14,979 nt of DNA from Pseudomonadaceae bacterium (GTDB lineage: Bacteria; Pseudomonadota; Alphaproteobacteria; UBA2136; UBA6156): the NCBI GenBank assembly GCA_947464215.1, contig CANHVX010000012.1, positions 1 through 14,979 on the forward strand, written 5' to 3'. Made by a program: the position numbers and the translations under genes. Below the pieces are notes generated by a model, which was not told the origin of the DNA, made no database searches, and saw only the letters and a list, made by a program, of their open reading frames with translations. Positions within the stretch are counted from its first letter, which is position 1. Each line of letters opens with the position of its first letter. Below, piece after piece: positions 1 through 5,840 of this stretch.

Positions 1-2
1 AC

Positions 3-104
3 CGCACCCGCGTGATGACCATCGACCTCACCGGTTACAACCTGCGTGAGCTGCCCACGCCAACCAATGCCAGCGACCCGGCCTGGAGCCCGCTGATTAA
101 ATAA
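3..104 (+). CDS. tolB: C-terminal end of probable TolB (partial, 5' end outside window)
   Basis: Only the last 33 codons are present, open to the left edge and ending in TAA at 102-104. The peptide reads TIDLTGYNLRELPTPT and then NASDPAWSPLIK. This resembles the last beta-propeller blade of alphaproteobacterial TolB, where a TID(L/V)TG.N-R...PTP segment is followed by DPAWSPL at the C-terminus. TolB is a periplasmic beta-propeller protein of the Tol-Pal system, which links the inner membrane, peptidoglycan and outer membrane during division. The assignment rests on a short tail and on memory of the family, so another WD40-like propeller protein is possible. A strong hairpin lies just downstream, and pal, the usual next gene, is not there. 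Confidence 0.75.
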   Translation, partial: RTRVMTIDLTGYNLRELPTPTNASDPAWSPLIK

Positions 105-110
105 TACGTT

Positions 111-152
111 AGCCCCTCTCTCCACGTAGCCTGTGGGGAGAGGGGCTTGCTT
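111..152 (+). terminator. Rho-independent-type terminator after the tolB end
   Basis: Positions 111-125 pair with 133-147 over 15 bp (one G-U wobble) around a 7-nt loop. The 3' side runs into a short T-rich stretch (TTGCTTGT). It begins 6 nt after the stop codon and should end the tolB transcript. Confidence 0.85.
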
Positions 153-189
153 GTATACATTGGTTGTTGAATCGGTTGGCTTTTTCCTG

Positions 190-218
190 TTGAAGATTTT
201 GATATTTTTGGCTACAAA
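190..218 (+). promoter_or_regulatory. Possible sigma-70-type promoter for the 284-820 gene
   Basis: TTGAAG at 190-195 and TACAAA at 213-218 are separated by 17 nt, close to the -35/-10 pattern, and lie about 65 nt upstream of the start codon. The preceding terminator means the gene needs its own promoter. The -10 match is imperfect and the surrounding DNA is AT-rich, so chance is possible. Confidence 0.3.
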
Positions 219-283
219 CGCCGTGAGCTGGGGCAACTCATCTTATCTTTCTTTTCCGTTTTTGCCCCCCACAGGAGGACACG

Positions 284-820
284 ATGCAACGTATCATGCG
301 TGCCGTAAGTGCCTGGGTGATGCTGCTGATGCTGGCGTTTATTCCGCCGGCTTCCGCCTATTTTGAAAAGGCCATTGAAGGCCGCGATGCGACCTATGTT
401 CTTGAAAACGACGACAGCGTGTCCATCATGTTTGATGGCTATGGCTGGGTGCGCTTCTATGACGCCAATTATCGTGGGCGTTATGAGATGTGCAATCTCA
501 ACCAGATGATACGCAACCTGCGTGATGAAGCCAGTAACTACATCAACCCGATTCGGAACGTGCGTCCGTTGGATAAGATCTCTTACATCAGCAGTCTCAA
601 CGGTATCAAAGACACGCTCTACCGCGAAAAGACGGACTACATCTGGGCCGTGTTCTATGACTGCTACACGGGCACTGAGATGACCCCGTCTTCTGACGGG
701 TTGCCGTATTGGCACGGCATCTTGTGCATCGACAACGAAGGCAGCCAGGAAAATGGCAACCTCCGCTTCGAAGCCTGCGGCTACGTTACCGAAGAACGTG
801 CTTACCGGTTCCGGAATTAG
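284..820 (+). CDS. Secreted hypothetical protein, 178 aa, four cysteines
   Basis: I do not recognise this family. Residues 1-25 form a Sec signal peptide: basic start with R3 and R6, a hydrophobic core around 8-20, then PPASA before Y26, a good signal peptidase I site. The mature part is about 153 residues, rich in Tyr and Asn, with no further membrane segment. It has four cysteines (C70, C127, C148, C165), an even number that fits two periplasmic disulfides. There is no lipobox, so it is not a lipoprotein. The start is well supported by AGGAGG at 273-278, 5 nt before ATG. Terminators on both sides make it a single-gene unit. Likely location is the periplasm or outside the cell; function is unknown. 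Confidence 0.85.
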   Translation: MQRIMRAVSAWVMLLMLAFIPPASAYFEKAIEGRDATYVLENDDSVSIMFDGYGWVRFYDANYRGRYEMCNLNQMIRNLRDEASNYINPIRNVRPLDKISYISSLNGIKDTLYREKTDYIWAVFYDCYTGTEMTPSSDGLPYWHGILCIDNEGSQENGNLRFEACGYVTEERAYRFRN

Positions 821-885
821 TCCAGATTGCACAGGGATGTGGCACGCTGACTGATACTCTTGGTGCGCCTGTTGCGCCCACCCCG

Positions 886-921
886 AGCCCTGCCATTGAT
901 ATGGCAGGGCTTTTGTATTTT
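886..921 (+). terminator. Strong intrinsic terminator after the secreted-protein gene
   Basis: AGCCCTGCCAT at 886-896 and its exact complement at 901-911 form an 11-bp stem with a 4-nt loop, followed by a T-rich run (TTTGTATTTT). This is a textbook intrinsic terminator. Confidence 0.92.
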
Positions 922-963
922 CCTTACTGAAAAAAGGGAGAAAAGCCCCCAGTTTTATTGGCG

Positions 964-992
964 TTGATGCGCATGCCGGGTTCGGCTACACC
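964..992 (+). promoter_or_regulatory. Possible promoter for the 1040-1390 gene
   Basis: TTGATG at 964-969 and TACACC at 987-992 are 17 nt apart, 48 nt before the start codon. The layout matches the candidate promoter at 190-218 (TTGAAG-N17-TACAAA). The -10 is weak. Nothing else is visible in the 821-1039 gap apart from the terminator. Confidence 0.25.
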
Positions 993-1023
993 ACTGAGGC
1001 AACCTAACTCTGACCGTTTTTCA

Positions 1024-1033
1024 CCCCCGGGGG
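1024..1033 (+). promoter_or_regulatory. Perfect palindrome CCCCCGGGGG overlapping the ribosome binding site
   Basis: The ten bases are fully self-complementary, and their right half plus A1034 is the only purine-rich Shine-Dalgarno-like element before the ATG at 1040. Any intermolecular or larger-scale pairing of the C-run with the G-run would hide the ribosome binding site. A 10-bp palindrome with no loop cannot fold fully on itself, so the effect may be small. Confidence 0.35.
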
Positions 1034-1039
1034 ATAACC

Positions 1040-1390
1040 ATGTGTGAACTGAACCGTTCGGTACGCCGAACCGTGGCGCATATCTTGGATATGCACCAGC
1101 ACCTGCTGACGGTGGATGAGCTGAAAGCTGTTCTGCCACCGCGGCATGCGGCTACCTTGACCCACTGCGACACCGCGTGCCGCAAACCGGACCTGCTGCT
1201 GCTGCTGGAGCGTGCCGTGGTAACCAACCGCGTGCGCCTTGTGATGCATTCGGACCGGCCCGAGCCGACCATAGCCCGTGCCCTGGTGCTGGAAGAAGAC
1301 TACCACGCGCTCTCGGCCGCCGAAGTGGCCGCGTTGACCGACCACGAACTGGCCCAGGCCACCCGCGCCTTGGCCGCGGCTCTCTCCTGA
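1040..1390 (+). CDS. Small soluble hypothetical protein, 116 aa
   Basis: I do not recognise this protein. It has no signal peptide or membrane segment and looks mostly helical: a basic N-terminus (MCELNRSVRRTV), a central stretch with five consecutive leucines (PDLLLLLER), and an Ala/Leu-rich C-terminal helix ending ATRALAAALS. Three cysteines (C2, C43, C47) and several histidines are scattered without a clear metal motif. The five leucines come from five exact CTG repeats at 1193-1207. The start at 1040 is preceded by GGGGGA at 1029-1034, a plausible ribosome binding site. A terminator lies upstream and a strong hairpin downstream, so it is probably transcribed alone. It is probably real but could be misjudged because shadow frames are long here. 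Confidence 0.6.
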   Translation: MCELNRSVRRTVAHILDMHQHLLTVDELKAVLPPRHAATLTHCDTACRKPDLLLLLERAVVTNRVRLVMHSDRPEPTIARALVLEEDYHALSAAEVAALTDHELAQATRALAAALS

Positions 1391-1400
1391 CTGACGACCC

Positions 1401-1434
1401 CACACCCCTTTGTGCATTTGCGCAAAGGGGTGTG
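1401..1434 (+). terminator. Hairpin after the 116-aa gene, terminator-like without a T-run
   Basis: Positions 1401-1415 pair with 1420-1434 over 15 bp with one G-U wobble and an ATTT loop, starting 11 nt after the stop codon. No T-tract follows, so it could be a 3'-end stabiliser or a weak terminator. Confidence 0.6.
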
Positions 1435-1500
1435 ACGCGTATCACATGCGGCTGGGGAGGCTTCTGATACTGATGACGTGGGTTATACGCCCGTGACACT

Positions 1501-1518
1501 AAAACCTGAGGAGGTTTT
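1501..1518 (+). promoter_or_regulatory. Shine-Dalgarno sequence held in a perfect hairpin directly before ATG
   Basis: AAAACCT (1501-1507) pairs exactly with AGGTTTT (1512-1518) around a GAGG loop, and the ATG starts at 1519. The Shine-Dalgarno sequence GAGGAGG (1508-1514) lies partly in the loop and partly in the 3' arm. Folding of this 7-bp AT-rich stem could limit ribosome access, as in a simple RNA thermometer, though it may also be a coincidence. Confidence 0.45.
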
Positions 1519-2370
1519 ATGCCGTTTGACCACGATAATGAGGTCTCGTTAAGCCTCAATTCGCTTGAAAACCTTCAACCTTACTGCGCTGACCATGAAC
1601 AGCGTGCCGAACGCCTGCTTTATGACGGACTTGCCACCCGCATGGGCGACGCCTTCTCCCGCGCGGTGTTCTGGGCGGAAACCGTGTGCAACCGCCCCAC
1701 CCAACACATTGTGGACGATGACCTGATGCCGTGGGCCAAAAACAAGTTCTTCCCGGATTCTGTTTTTGCCGACAGCCGCTACCCAGAGCCATGTGAACAC
1801 CTGGATGGCCACACGGCCGCTATGGAACGCATGCTGGGCGGTTTGCGCAAGCTGGGCATGTTCTCGCTGGCGCGGAACGTGTTTGCCGAACGCCATAAGC
1901 TCCGCTTCTACTGGTTGTATGACAGCGTGTTTCTGCTGGTGCCCCAAGGCGTAAGTTTGCCGCTTAAGCTTGCCTTCCAATACCATGCTTACCACCTGGA
2001 ATGGGGGTTTTCCGGTATACGGCCCCCGTGCATGCCCTCGGTTGCCGATGCACGTGCGTTGGTGCGTGACCGGTTGCTGTTGAAATATCGGCACGGGTTG
2101 CGTTTTGTGCATGGGTTGACTCTCCAATTCCGGAACGAACCGGACGCCCTGTTTCCGCTGCCCTATGACCACCCTCTGTTTGAGGCAACGGTTGCGTTTT
2201 TGGGCTCGGTCACCGGACGGGAGGTTCTGCGCGAACAGCTTGGCCTTGTCCCCGCGTTCTATGACGGCTGTATGTTGGCCGCCCCAGAAACATGCCTGAG
2301 CAGCGTGAGCCAATTGCACATGCTGGCGGGTGAACCGGCTGCAATTTCCCCCATAGTTCAGGTGGGTTAA
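1519..2370 (+). CDS. Hypothetical protein, 283 aa
   Basis: I do not recognise this family. The protein has no signal peptide; it starts acidic (MPFDHDNEV) and looks like a mixed, mainly helical soluble protein. Two stretches are hydrophobic and aromatic: around residues 132-155 (LRFYWLYDSVFLLVPQGVS) and 156-165 (FQYHAYHLEWGF). These may be core packing or membrane contact, but neither is a clear transmembrane helix. The ATG at 1519 is preceded by GAGGAGG with 4 nt spacing, so the start is well fixed. Hairpins lie on both sides (1401-1434 and 2381-2406), which suggests a single-gene transcript. Consistent codon bias and the strong ribosome binding site support a real gene; function is open. 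Confidence 0.8.
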   Translation: MPFDHDNEVSLSLNSLENLQPYCADHEQRAERLLYDGLATRMGDAFSRAVFWAETVCNRPTQHIVDDDLMPWAKNKFFPDSVFADSRYPEPCEHLDGHTAAMERMLGGLRKLGMFSLARNVFAERHKLRFYWLYDSVFLLVPQGVSLPLKLAFQYHAYHLEWGFSGIRPPCMPSVADARALVRDRLLLKYRHGLRFVHGLTLQFRNEPDALFPLPYDHPLFEATVAFLGSVTGREVLREQLGLVPAFYDGCMLAAPETCLSSVSQLHMLAGEPAAISPIVQVG

Positions 2371-2380
2371 CGGATGAATA

Positions 2381-2406
2381 AGGGGCGGTGGCTTGCCACT
2401 GCCCCT
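2381..2406 (+). terminator. Hairpin between the 283-aa gene and the CCGIP membrane protein
   Basis: Positions 2381-2391 pair with 2396-2406 over 11 bp (one G-U wobble) around a CTTG loop, beginning 11 nt after the stop codon. No T-run follows. It may be a terminator or a structure in the leader of the next gene, whose start at 2423 is only 17 nt downstream. Confidence 0.55.
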
Positions 2407-2422
2407 GACTTATGCCATAGAC

Positions 2423-2941
2423 ATGCCCATGCTACAGACCCAGACCTTGCGCCGCACCACCAGCCTTTTGACCGCGCTGAGCGTATTGCCCCACCTGTTT
2501 TGCTGCGGCATTCCGGCCGTGACCGCGCTGATTTCTCTGGGCACCACCGTGGGCCTTGCCGCGAGCCTTGCCGGCAACCCGTTTTACCAGTTTGTGGACA
2601 CCTATCATGCGGAATTGATTACCATTGCGGTGGCCTCGGTGGCGTTTAGCGGCTTGATGAATTTTATTGCGTGGCGCATAGATTGCCGCACCGCCGCCCA
2701 CAGCGCCTGCCACCATGGCGATTGCACGCCCAAGAAAAACAACAGCTTGAAGCTGTTCGGCCTTTCCTGCGCCTTGCTGGCCGTGGACTTGGCGTGGTTT
2801 GCTGCGGAAGAAAACGTGCTGGGCCTTCACCACCACGGCCATGAGGCTGAACACAGCGCGGCGCCGGTGACCGATTTTGGCCTGCAAGATGGGCACCAAG
2901 CTGCCCCATTGCCCGCAAAAAGCCATTCTCACGCCCACTAA
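2423..2941 (+). CDS. Membrane protein with CCGIP motif and Cys/His metal-ligand clusters
   Basis: I cannot name this protein. From ATG 2423 it has 172 residues and three likely membrane segments: about 12-48, 64-84 and 108-127. The first contains LFCCGIP (C27, C28, P31), a vicinal cysteine pair before proline, as in mercury and other soft-metal membrane proteins. The loop between helices 2 and 3 carries C88, H93, C96, H97, H98 and C101. The C-terminal tail is histidine-rich (HHHGH at 136-140, then H144, H158, H168, H170, H172). Together these suggest binding or transport of a metal such as Zn, Cu, Ni or Hg; this is inference. The start is uncertain: ATG 2423 or 2429, or TTG 2393 inside a hairpin; none has a clear Shine-Dalgarno sequence. 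The icd gene follows 40 nt later. Confidence 0.75.
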   Translation: MPMLQTQTLRRTTSLLTALSVLPHLFCCGIPAVTALISLGTTVGLAASLAGNPFYQFVDTYHAELITIAVASVAFSGLMNFIAWRIDCRTAAHSACHHGDCTPKKNNSLKLFGLSCALLAVDLAWFAAEENVLGLHHHGHEAEHSAAPVTDFGLQDGHQAAPLPAKSHSHAH

Positions 2942-2965
2942 ACGGCGCTAGCATGGGCCCCTGAA

Positions 2966-2972
2966 AAGGAGA
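2966..2972 (+). promoter_or_regulatory. Ribosome binding site of icd
   Basis: AAGGAGA lies 9 nt before ATG 2982 and fixes the icd start, rather than a later in-frame methionine. Confidence 0.8.
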
Positions 2973-2981
2973 GCCCAACCC

Positions 2982-4253
2982 ATGTATGAGAAAATTACCG
3001 TGCCGGCCGGCGAAAAAATCACCATCACCAACGGGGCGTTGAACGTTCCGCACAACCCCATTGTTGCCTTTATTGAAGGCGATGGCACCGGGCCGGACAT
3101 CTGGAAAGCCAGCAAAGCTGTGCTAGACGCAGCCGTGGCCAAAGCCTATAGCGGTGCGCGTGCGATTTCGTGGATGGAAGTTTATGCCGGCGAAAAAGCC
3201 AACGCCGTTTACAACAAAGACGTGTGGCTGCCCGAAGAAACGTTGACCGCCTGCCGCGATGTGCTGGTAAGCATAAAAGGCCCTTTAACCACGCCTGTGG
3301 GGGGCGGCTTCCGCAGCCTGAATGTGGCGTTGCGCCAAGAGCTTGACCTTTACACCTGCTTGCGCCCCGTGCGCTACTTTACCGGCGTGCCAAGCCCCGT
3401 AAAGCACCCCGAGCATGTGGATATGGTGGTCTTCCGTGAGAACAGCGAGGATATTTACGCAGGCATTGAATATGCCGCCGAAAGTGAACAGGCCAAAAAG
3501 CTCATCAGCTTCTTGCAGGATGAGTTCAAGGTGACAAAAATCCGCTTCCCGGCCACCAGTGGGATTGGCATCAAGCCGGTTTCGAAGGAGGGCACCGAGC
3601 GTTTGGTGCGCCGGGCGATTTTATATGCCCTTGAGCACAACCTGCCCAGCGTGACCTTGGTGCACAAAGGCAACATTATGAAATACACCGAAGGTGCCTT
3701 TATGGCCTGGGGCTATGAGCTGGCCAAGCGCGAGTTTGGCGACCGCACCATAAGCTGGAGCGACTGGGCCAAACAAGAGCCCAACGCAGCCAAGGGCGCC
3801 ATGCCCACCGGCAAAGTGTTGATAAAAGACAGCATCGCCGATGCCTTTTTGCAGCAGATTCTGACCCGCCCCAAAGACTACAGCGTGGTGGCGTGCTGCA
3901 ACCTGAACGGGGATTATATCTCGGATGCGTTGGCGGCCCAAGTGGGCGGGATTGGCATTGCGCCGGGTGCGAACATCAACTACGAAACCGGCCACGCCGT
4001 GTTTGAAGCCACCCACGGCACCGCCCCCAAATATGCCAACCTGGACAAAGTGAACCCGTGCTCGGTGATTCTTTCCGGTGAAATGATGTTCCGCTACATG
4101 GGCTGGCATGAGGCGGCAGACCTCATCATTTCTGGCGTGGAAGGGGCAATTGCCAGCAAACGCGTGACCTATGACTTTGCGCGCATGATGGAGGGTTCGA
4201 CCGAGGTGAGTTGCAGTATGTTTGGCCAGAATATTATTGACCATATGGTTTAA
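2982..4253 (+). CDS. icd: NADP-dependent isocitrate dehydrogenase, E. coli type
   Basis: Converts isocitrate to 2-oxoglutarate and CO2 with NADP in the TCA cycle, as a cytosolic homodimer. The 423-residue protein aligns along its whole length with E. coli Icd (416 aa). Substrate residues are visible: S112 and N114 in GGGFRSLNVALRQELD, R118, R128, R152 (VFRENSEDIYAG, with Y159) and K229. Metal ligands are D287, D311 and D315 (NLNGDYISDAL). The NADP-selective residues K350, Y351, Y397 and R401 match E. coli K344, Y345, Y391 and R395, so NADP is the expected cofactor. S112 corresponds to the serine phosphorylated by AceK in E. coli. A short insertion lies around residues 258-276. Many alphaproteobacteria instead carry the other, eukaryote-like IDH type. 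Transcription ends at the hairpin at 4409. Confidence 0.98.
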   Translation: MYEKITVPAGEKITITNGALNVPHNPIVAFIEGDGTGPDIWKASKAVLDAAVAKAYSGARAISWMEVYAGEKANAVYNKDVWLPEETLTACRDVLVSIKGPLTTPVGGGFRSLNVALRQELDLYTCLRPVRYFTGVPSPVKHPEHVDMVVFRENSEDIYAGIEYAAESEQAKKLISFLQDEFKVTKIRFPATSGIGIKPVSKEGTERLVRRAILYALEHNLPSVTLVHKGNIMKYTEGAFMAWGYELAKREFGDRTISWSDWAKQEPNAAKGAMPTGKVLIKDSIADAFLQQILTRPKDYSVVACCNLNGDYISDALAAQVGGIGIAPGANINYETGHAVFEATHGTAPKYANLDKVNPCSVILSGEMMFRYMGWHEAADLIISGVEGAIASKRVTYDFARMMEGSTEVSCSMFGQNIIDHMV

Positions 4254-4305
4254 GCTATTTGCCTCATTGTTTAGGCCGTGCTGCACATGCACCCAGCCTG
4301 CGCTT

Positions 4306-4343
4306 CCGCTCCTCACATACCCCCATTGTATGCTGCGGTGCGG
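4306..4343. repeat. Imperfect inverted repeat in the icd downstream spacer
   Basis: CCGCTCCTCACATAC (4306-4320) and GTATGCTGCGGTGCGG (4328-4343) are near complements around a 7-nt CCCCATT loop: 5 perfect bp at the tip, then one bulged base and two mismatches. The rest of the spacer 4254-4408 holds no gene and no tRNA-like fold. The sequence resembles short intergenic repeats I recall from alphaproteobacterial genomes, but I cannot name a family. Confidence 0.4.
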
Positions 4344-4408
4344 TTCTCGTCTGGTCGCATGTTCGCCGTCGGCCTCAACAATGATTCAAACAGCTTTCGT
4401 GTGATTGC

Positions 4409-4455
4409 AAAGGCCGCCGTTTCTCGGGTGAGGAGAAACGGCGGCCTTTTTCGTT
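4409..4455. terminator. Strong bidirectional terminator between icd and the GNAT gene
   Basis: Positions 4409-4425 pair perfectly with 4433-4449 (17 bp, 7-nt loop). T-runs leave the stem on the plus strand (TTTTTCGTT), and the matching AAA tract at 4409-4411 gives T bases for the minus strand. It lies between convergent genes and overlaps the stop codon region of the GNAT gene, so it can serve both. Confidence 0.9.
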
Positions 4456-4978
4456 AGAAGGTGGTGGCCATATAGTGCAGGCGGAGGAATTTGTTTTCCT
4501 GTTCGGTATGAACCGGTTGCAGGCCCAGGCTTTGGTAGAGCGCGAGGGCTTGCTGCTGGGTTTCATACACCACAAGAAACATCCCCTTGGCCTGGCGGAG
4601 GGCGAGCTCGGCGAGGCAGGCGGTGATGAGCCGGCGGCCGTGGCCCTGGCCTTGGTGGGCCGGGTGGACCATCAGCCGGTGCAGCTTCCACCCCGCCGCT
4701 TGCGGCACCTGAGGTGTTGGGCGTTTGGAACCCAACATGAGATAGGCAAAGCCAACCGGCGTTGCGTTGTCTTCGGCTACCCAAAGGATGCGCGATTCGG
4801 GGAAGAAGTCGGCTTCGGCCTGCCACTCGTTAACCTCTTGCGCGGCATTGAGATGGCGCTGCGCTGACGCCTGAGATACAAAACCCAGTGACGCGGGGCT
4901 TTCGGTGGCGCAAGCGGTGAGGATATGGGCGAGGGCAGGGCTATCGGCCTCGGCGGCCGGACGTATGCGAGAACGCAT
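4454..4978 (-). CDS. GNAT-family N-acetyltransferase
   Basis: Likely transfers an acetyl group from acetyl-CoA to an amine; the substrate cannot be read from the sequence. The 174-residue length is typical of GNAT proteins. Motif A is clear at about 98-118: LHRLMVHPAHQGQGHGRRLI, with the acetyl-CoA pyrophosphate loop Q109-G-Q-G112-H-G114. Upstream, ILWVAEDNATPVGFAYL (64-80) is the usual beta-strand pair. Near the end, VYETQQQALALYQSLGLQPV (137-156) is motif B with the characteristic A..LY..LGF-like helix. The message before ATG 4978 carries AAGG, a modest ribosome binding site. The gene converges on icd and lies downstream of rsmA on the same strand, with an 85-nt gap containing a possible terminator, so it is probably a separate unit. 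Confidence 0.9.
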   Translation of the reverse strand: MRSRIRPAAEADSPALAHILTACATESPASLGFVSQASAQRHLNAAQEVNEWQAEADFFPESRILWVAEDNATPVGFAYLMLGSKRPTPQVPQAAGWKLHRLMVHPAHQGQGHGRRLITACLAELALRQAKGMFLVVYETQQQALALYQSLGLQPVHTEQENKFLRLHYMATTF

Positions 4979-4991
4979 GTGTTTGCCTTGT

Positions 4992-5013
4992 AAACGAAAA
5001 CGCCCTTGCGGGC
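4992..5013 (-). terminator. Possible short terminator after rsmA
   Basis: Read on the minus strand, GCCC-GCAA-GGGC (5013 down to 5002) is a 4-bp GC stem capped by a GNRA tetraloop, followed by GTTTTCGTTT. The stem is short, so this is only a candidate end for the lpt-surA-rsmA transcript. Confidence 0.4.
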
Positions 5014-5063
5014 TGATAAACGCATGATACGCGCTTACCGTTTAGCAAAGGACGGCGGAGGCC

Positions 5064-5840
5064 TCAAGCCAAAAGATTGGCCAGCTGGCACAGTTGGGCA
5101 GTGCCCAGCGTTTCGGCCCGCGCGGTGGGCGCGATGGCGGCCGACTGGATTTGGGTTTCGGTTAGGAGGCCCTTGAGGGCGCTGCGGAGCATCTTGCGGC
5201 GCTGGCCGAACCCGGCGCGCAGGAGGGAATCGAGTTTGGGCATCGGCACGGCAAAACGCGGCGCGGGGAGGGGAATGAGCTCGACCACCGCGCTTTCGAC
5301 CTTGGGCGGCGGGCTGAAGGCCCCTTTGCCCACCGTGAACAGCTGGCGGCGGTTGGCCAGGAGGTCGGCCAGGACGCCCAGGCGGCCCCAGTGCTCGGTG
5401 TTGGGGGCGGCGGTGAGGCGTTGCACCACTTCCTTCTGGAGCAAAAACACCAGGCGGGCCGGTGGTTTGGGCAAGGTGAGCAGGCGCGCGGTGATTTCGG
5501 TGCCCACGTTATAGGGCAAATTGCCCACCACCGCCTGCGCCCCGGAGGTGGCCAACAGCTGCGGCCACTCGGCTTGGAGGGCATCGGCCCGGATGACCGT
5601 GAGCTGGCCGGTGCCACATTCGGCCCAGCCTTCGAGCAGGGTGGCGCAGCGGTCGTCGACCTCGACCACCGTAACGGTGGCGCCCATGCCCAGCAGGGCC
5701 TTGGTGAGTGCGCCCGTGCCGGGGCCGATTTCCACCACCGACGTGGTGCCTGTGGGCAGGCACGCTTGCGCGATGCGGGTTATCACCTGGGCATCGTGCA
5801 GCCAGTGCTGGCCCAGGCTTTTGTTGGTTTTAAGCGACAT
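5064..5840 (-). CDS. rsmA: 16S rRNA (adenine-N6,N6) dimethyltransferase
   Basis: RsmA (KsgA) uses S-adenosylmethionine to dimethylate the two adjacent adenines near the 3' end of 16S rRNA during 30S maturation. The 258-residue product has the family motifs in order: SLGQHWLHD at 8-16 (usually GQNFL), SAM motif I VEIGPGTG at 36-43, acidic E60 in VVEVDD, D86 in RADAL, catalytic NLPYNV at 107-112, and FGQRRKMLR in the C-terminal helical domain. The frame is open upstream to 6344, but the extra part overlaps surA and has no family features, so ATG 5840 is chosen. Its A is shared with the surA stop (TAATG), which points to translational coupling. No clear Shine-Dalgarno sequence precedes it. Asn to His and Phe to Trp changes in the first motif are mild deviations. 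Confidence 0.96.
   Translation of the reverse strand: MSLKTNKSLGQHWLHDAQVITRIAQACLPTGTTSVVEIGPGTGALTKALLGMGATVTVVEVDDRCATLLEGWAECGTGQLTVIRADALQAEWPQLLATSGAQAVVGNLPYNVGTEITARLLTLPKPPARLVFLLQKEVVQRLTAAPNTEHWGRLGVLADLLANRRQLFTVGKGAFSPPPKVESAVVELIPLPAPRFAVPMPKLDSLLRAGFGQRRKMLRSALKGLLTETQIQSAAIAPTARAETLGTAQLCQLANLLA

Noticed and set aside
212..832. 206-codon minus-strand open frame opposite the secreted-protein gene
   Set aside because: The plus-strand gene has a strong ribosome binding site, signal peptide and terminator; the antisense product has none of these.
1193..1207. (CTG)5 microsatellite in the 116-aa gene
   Set aside because: In-frame trinucleotide units change only the number of leucines; leucine runs in helices are common, so no switch is inferred.
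2374..2649. Short plus-strand frame starting at ATG 2374
   Set aside because: It overlaps the CCGIP membrane protein in another frame and its translation is His/Arg/Pro-rich with no structure.
3621..4316. 231-codon minus-strand open frame opposite icd
   Set aside because: Antisense shadow of a highly conserved enzyme, with His/Gly-rich composition.
4222..4404. 60-codon frame across the end of icd and its spacer
   Set aside because: It starts inside icd, has no ribosome binding site, and covers the imperfect palindrome; more likely non-coding.
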